In this document: positions 43,323-44,942 of the stretch, piece by piece
Position numbering within the stretch: position 1 is the first letter of the stretch
How the letters are laid out: every line of letters begins with the position of its first letter
Source of the DNA: Archaeoglobi archaeon
GTDB taxonomy: Archaea; Halobacteriota; Archaeoglobi; Archaeoglobales; Archaeoglobaceae
DNA: 44,942 nucleotides
Direction: 5' to 3'
NCBI GenBank assembly: GCA_029259345.1
Contig: JAPDIX010000007.1
Coordinates: 1 to 44,942 of the forward strand
Position numbers and translations under genes: made by a program
The notes under the pieces: generated by a model
What the model was told of the DNA's origin: nothing
What the model saw: only the letters and a program-made list of their open reading frames with translations
The model's database searches: none

Positions 43323-44167
43323 ATGTGTCCTTTTTCTTCCAAATATGCTTTTAACGCATCCTTCCAGTGTCTCATTTCCACACCGCAGGATTTCAACTTC
43401 TCAATGCTTAGAGACGAGTTTTTAGGTCTTTTTGCTTTGGTTGGATACTTATCTGAAGTAGTCGGATTCAGCTTCGCTGAAATTCCTGCGAGCTCAAAAA
43501 TAGCTTTGGCAAACTCATACCATGTGCAGTATCCATCGTTGGTCACGTGGTAAATGCCGTATGGCAGCTTTTTTTCGATAATTTGCTTGATTGCAAACGC
43601 GGCATCCTTTGTATATGTTGGTGACATTGTTATATCCTCCACTACATTTATCTCTTCACCGGCCTTCGCTTTTTTTATCATAGTCTCGACAAAGTTTCCA
43701 CCTTTGCCACTTGCCCCAGCAGCACCAAATAAACTCGAAACCCTTACGATGTAGTGTTTATCCGAGATGTACCTTGTAAAAATCTCTCCGGCATATTTGC
43801 TGACCCCGTAAACGTTTATAGGATTTGGCACGTCATCCTCTGAATAGGGTTGACCTTTGTTGCCGTCAAAAACGTAATCGGTGCTCACGAAGATATTAAC
43901 TGCGCCAATATCCTTGCAGATCAGGGCGACGTTTCTCGCCCCTATCGCATTCACCGAAAAGCTTTTTTCCGGATTATCTTCACATTCGTCTGTTTTGTGA
44001 TACGCAGCAGTGTTTATCACGACATCTGGCTTTATCTCTCTGAGAATCTCACAGCTAGTAAAGTCTGTCACTTCTATATCTCTGTGCGTTAGTGGTACCG
44101 CATCATCACCAAAAACTTTAACCAAGTCTGATCCGAGCTGCCCTACCCCTATTACGGCGACCTTCAC
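43319..44167 (-). CDS. rfbD: dTDP-4-dehydrorhamnose reductase
   Basis: SDR enzyme of 282 residues that reduces dTDP-4-keto-6-deoxysugar, the last step of dTDP-rhamnose-type synthesis. VAVIGVGQLGSDLVKVFG (GxGxxG), VVINTAAYHKTDECEDNPEK, VFVSTDYVFDGNKGQPYSE, NVYGVSKYAGE (YxxxK) and VVEDITMSPTYTKDAA are classic RmlD blocks. It starts with GTG 44167, which overlaps the stop of the epimerase gene before it. Confidence 0.92.
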   Translation of the reverse strand: MKVAVIGVGQLGSDLVKVFGDDAVPLTHRDIEVTDFTSCEILREIKPDVVINTAAYHKTDECEDNPEKSFSVNAIGARNVALICKDIGAVNIFVSTDYVFDGNKGQPYSEDDVPNPINVYGVSKYAGEIFTRYISDKHYIVRVSSLFGAAGASGKGGNFVETMIKKAKAGEEINVVEDITMSPTYTKDAAFAIKQIIEKKLPYGIYHVTNDGYCTWYEFAKAIFELAGISAKLNPTTSDKYPTKAKRPKNSSLSIEKLKSCGVEMRHWKDALKAYLEEKGHI

Positions 44168-44942
44168 AGAATTACACCCCTCATTTCAACTTCCTTTATT
44201 ATTCTATGCGCCTCCAGCAGGTACTTGTACCATTCAACAGTCCTCGTCTTTATGCTGTCCGTTATTCTCCCCTCAACCAGCGCATCGTAAACCTCTCTTG
44301 CCCCATCTCTTGGAGTGTACTTCGGTTTGAACCCCAGAACCTTCTCTATTTTGGTAAAATCTACTCTGTATGACCTCTTATCCGGTGAACCGTACCACTC
44401 AAACTCAAATGGCAGGTCTATCGCTTCGGCAATTAGTTTGGCCAAAGGCAATATCTGGATATTTTGTTCGTTGCTACCCACGTTAAAGATTTCTTTATTG
44501 ACAGTACTTGGATCGCTTTCCAGCACCGTTATGAAAGCTCTTGACGTGTCTTTCACGTGAACGAAAGGTCTCCACTGTGTGCCGTCCCTCATTATCGGTA
44601 TTTTCCTGTTTTTATAGAACCCTAAAACCATACCGTTTATAGCCAGGTCGAACCTCATTCTTGGTGACAGGCCATAAACTGTAGCCTGCCTCAGTACCGT
44701 CACGCAGAAGTTATCGTCCGCCAGCGGGAGAACCTCTCTCTCTGCCGACAAATTGGCTTTGGCATAGGTTGTCAGTGGGTTGGTTTGCGATTTCTCATTT
44801 ACAATTTCATCTTGAAATCCATAAACGCTACACGATGATGCCAGTATGTACTTACTTACACCGTACTTTTTGGCCAAATTCGCAACCCTTGCCCTACCCT
44901 TGTAGTTTATTTCTATAGTTTTTGATGGGTCCAGCTCTCCGC
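44164..44942 (-). CDS. NAD-dependent sugar epimerase/dehydratase, N-terminus outside window
   Basis: Extended SDR protein; the frame is open from the window edge, where it reads GELDPSKTIEINYKGRARVA, up to GVIL at the end. KYILASSCSVYG has the catalytic Ser region, TYAKANLSAE the YxxxK pair, and VLRQATVYGLSPRMR and RPFVHVKDTSRAF are normal. The N-terminal NAD-binding GxxGxxG is cut off. Late blocks (FNVGSNEQNIQILPLAKLI, FEWYGSPDKRSYRVDFTKIE) are like GDP/UDP-sugar 4-epimerases and dehydratase-like proteins of surface glycan loci. Its exact reaction is not clear. First visible gene of the minus-strand glycan operon. Confidence 0.85.
   Translation of the reverse strand, partial: GELDPSKTIEINYKGRARVANLAKKYGVSKYILASSCSVYGFQDEIVNEKSQTNPLTTYAKANLSAEREVLPLADDNFCVTVLRQATVYGLSPRMRFDLAINGMVLGFYKNRKIPIMRDGTQWRPFVHVKDTSRAFITVLESDPSTVNKEIFNVGSNEQNIQILPLAKLIAEAIDLPFEFEWYGSPDKRSYRVDFTKIEKVLGFKPKYTPRDGAREVYDALVEGRITDSIKTRTVEWYKYLLEAHRIIKEVEMRGVIL

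Overview
The window looks like chromosomal DNA of a hyperthermophilic euryarchaeon of the Archaeoglobales, probably an Archaeoglobus species other than A. fulgidus type strain. The reasons are coenzyme F420 genes (cofG, cofH), a type II thermosome, archaeal S15, a Trm10-type tRNA methylase, a DacZ-type diadenylate cyclase, a fused hydroxyacyl-CoA dehydrogenase/enoyl-CoA hydratase, and the order [di-myo-inositol-phosphate synthase]-[FEN-1]-[MoaB]. I recognise that order, and a very similar FEN-1, from A. fulgidus AF0263-AF0265. Archaeal TATA boxes and GGAGGTGA-type ribosome binding sites are visible throughout.

Layout. 1-3.6 kb: the end of cofG, cofH, a box C/D guide RNA candidate lying antisense in the gap after cofH, a phosphoesterase and lysA. 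3.6-4.4 kb: rps15 with a clear promoter, then a 52-residue membrane peptide gene. 4.2-6.7 kb: a compact locus on the minus strand with a winged-helix regulator, an array of palindromic operators every 20 bp, a secreted Cys-rich precursor whose C-terminus strongly resembles halocin C8 but is split by a one-base frameshift, and one or two tiny membrane proteins that could give immunity. 6.9-19.2 kb: housekeeping and metabolic genes (HD hydrolase, Trm10, beta-oxidation fusion, thermosome, MetRS, CGGC protein, DacZ, Usp, LeuD-like, enoyl-CoA hydratase, dCMP deaminase, TatD-like). 19.3-21.1 kb: a decayed membrane sensor gene with a stop codon and two frameshifts. 21.2-26.7 kb: acyl-CoA synthetase, the DIP thermolyte synthase, FEN-1, MoaB, a zinc ribbon and an EamA transporter.

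26.8-44.9 kb is devoted to surface sugars. Two sugar-1-phosphate nucleotidyltransferases with beta-helix tails and GlmS make activated amino sugar, probably UDP-GlcNAc. After a scar zone of broken genes (31.0-32.3 kb) come APS kinase and a Wzm/Wzt-type ABC exporter on the plus strand. They converge with a long minus-strand operon: epimerase, RfbD, an iron-sulfur LUD protein, RfbC, two GT2 enzymes, a 1188-residue sulfotransferase-GT2-GT4 protein and two more sulfotransferases. Read together, APS kinase would make PAPS, three sulfotransferase modules would use it to sulfate a deoxysugar-containing glycan, and the ABC exporter would move the glycan across the membrane. The 34.4-40.4 kb part is visibly more AT-rich and contains a truncated glycosyltransferase, which suggests lateral exchange.

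The two most noteworthy systems are the halocin C8-like locus and the sulfated-glycan assembly/export cluster. All calls are from reading the sequence and remembered family motifs; no searches were run.
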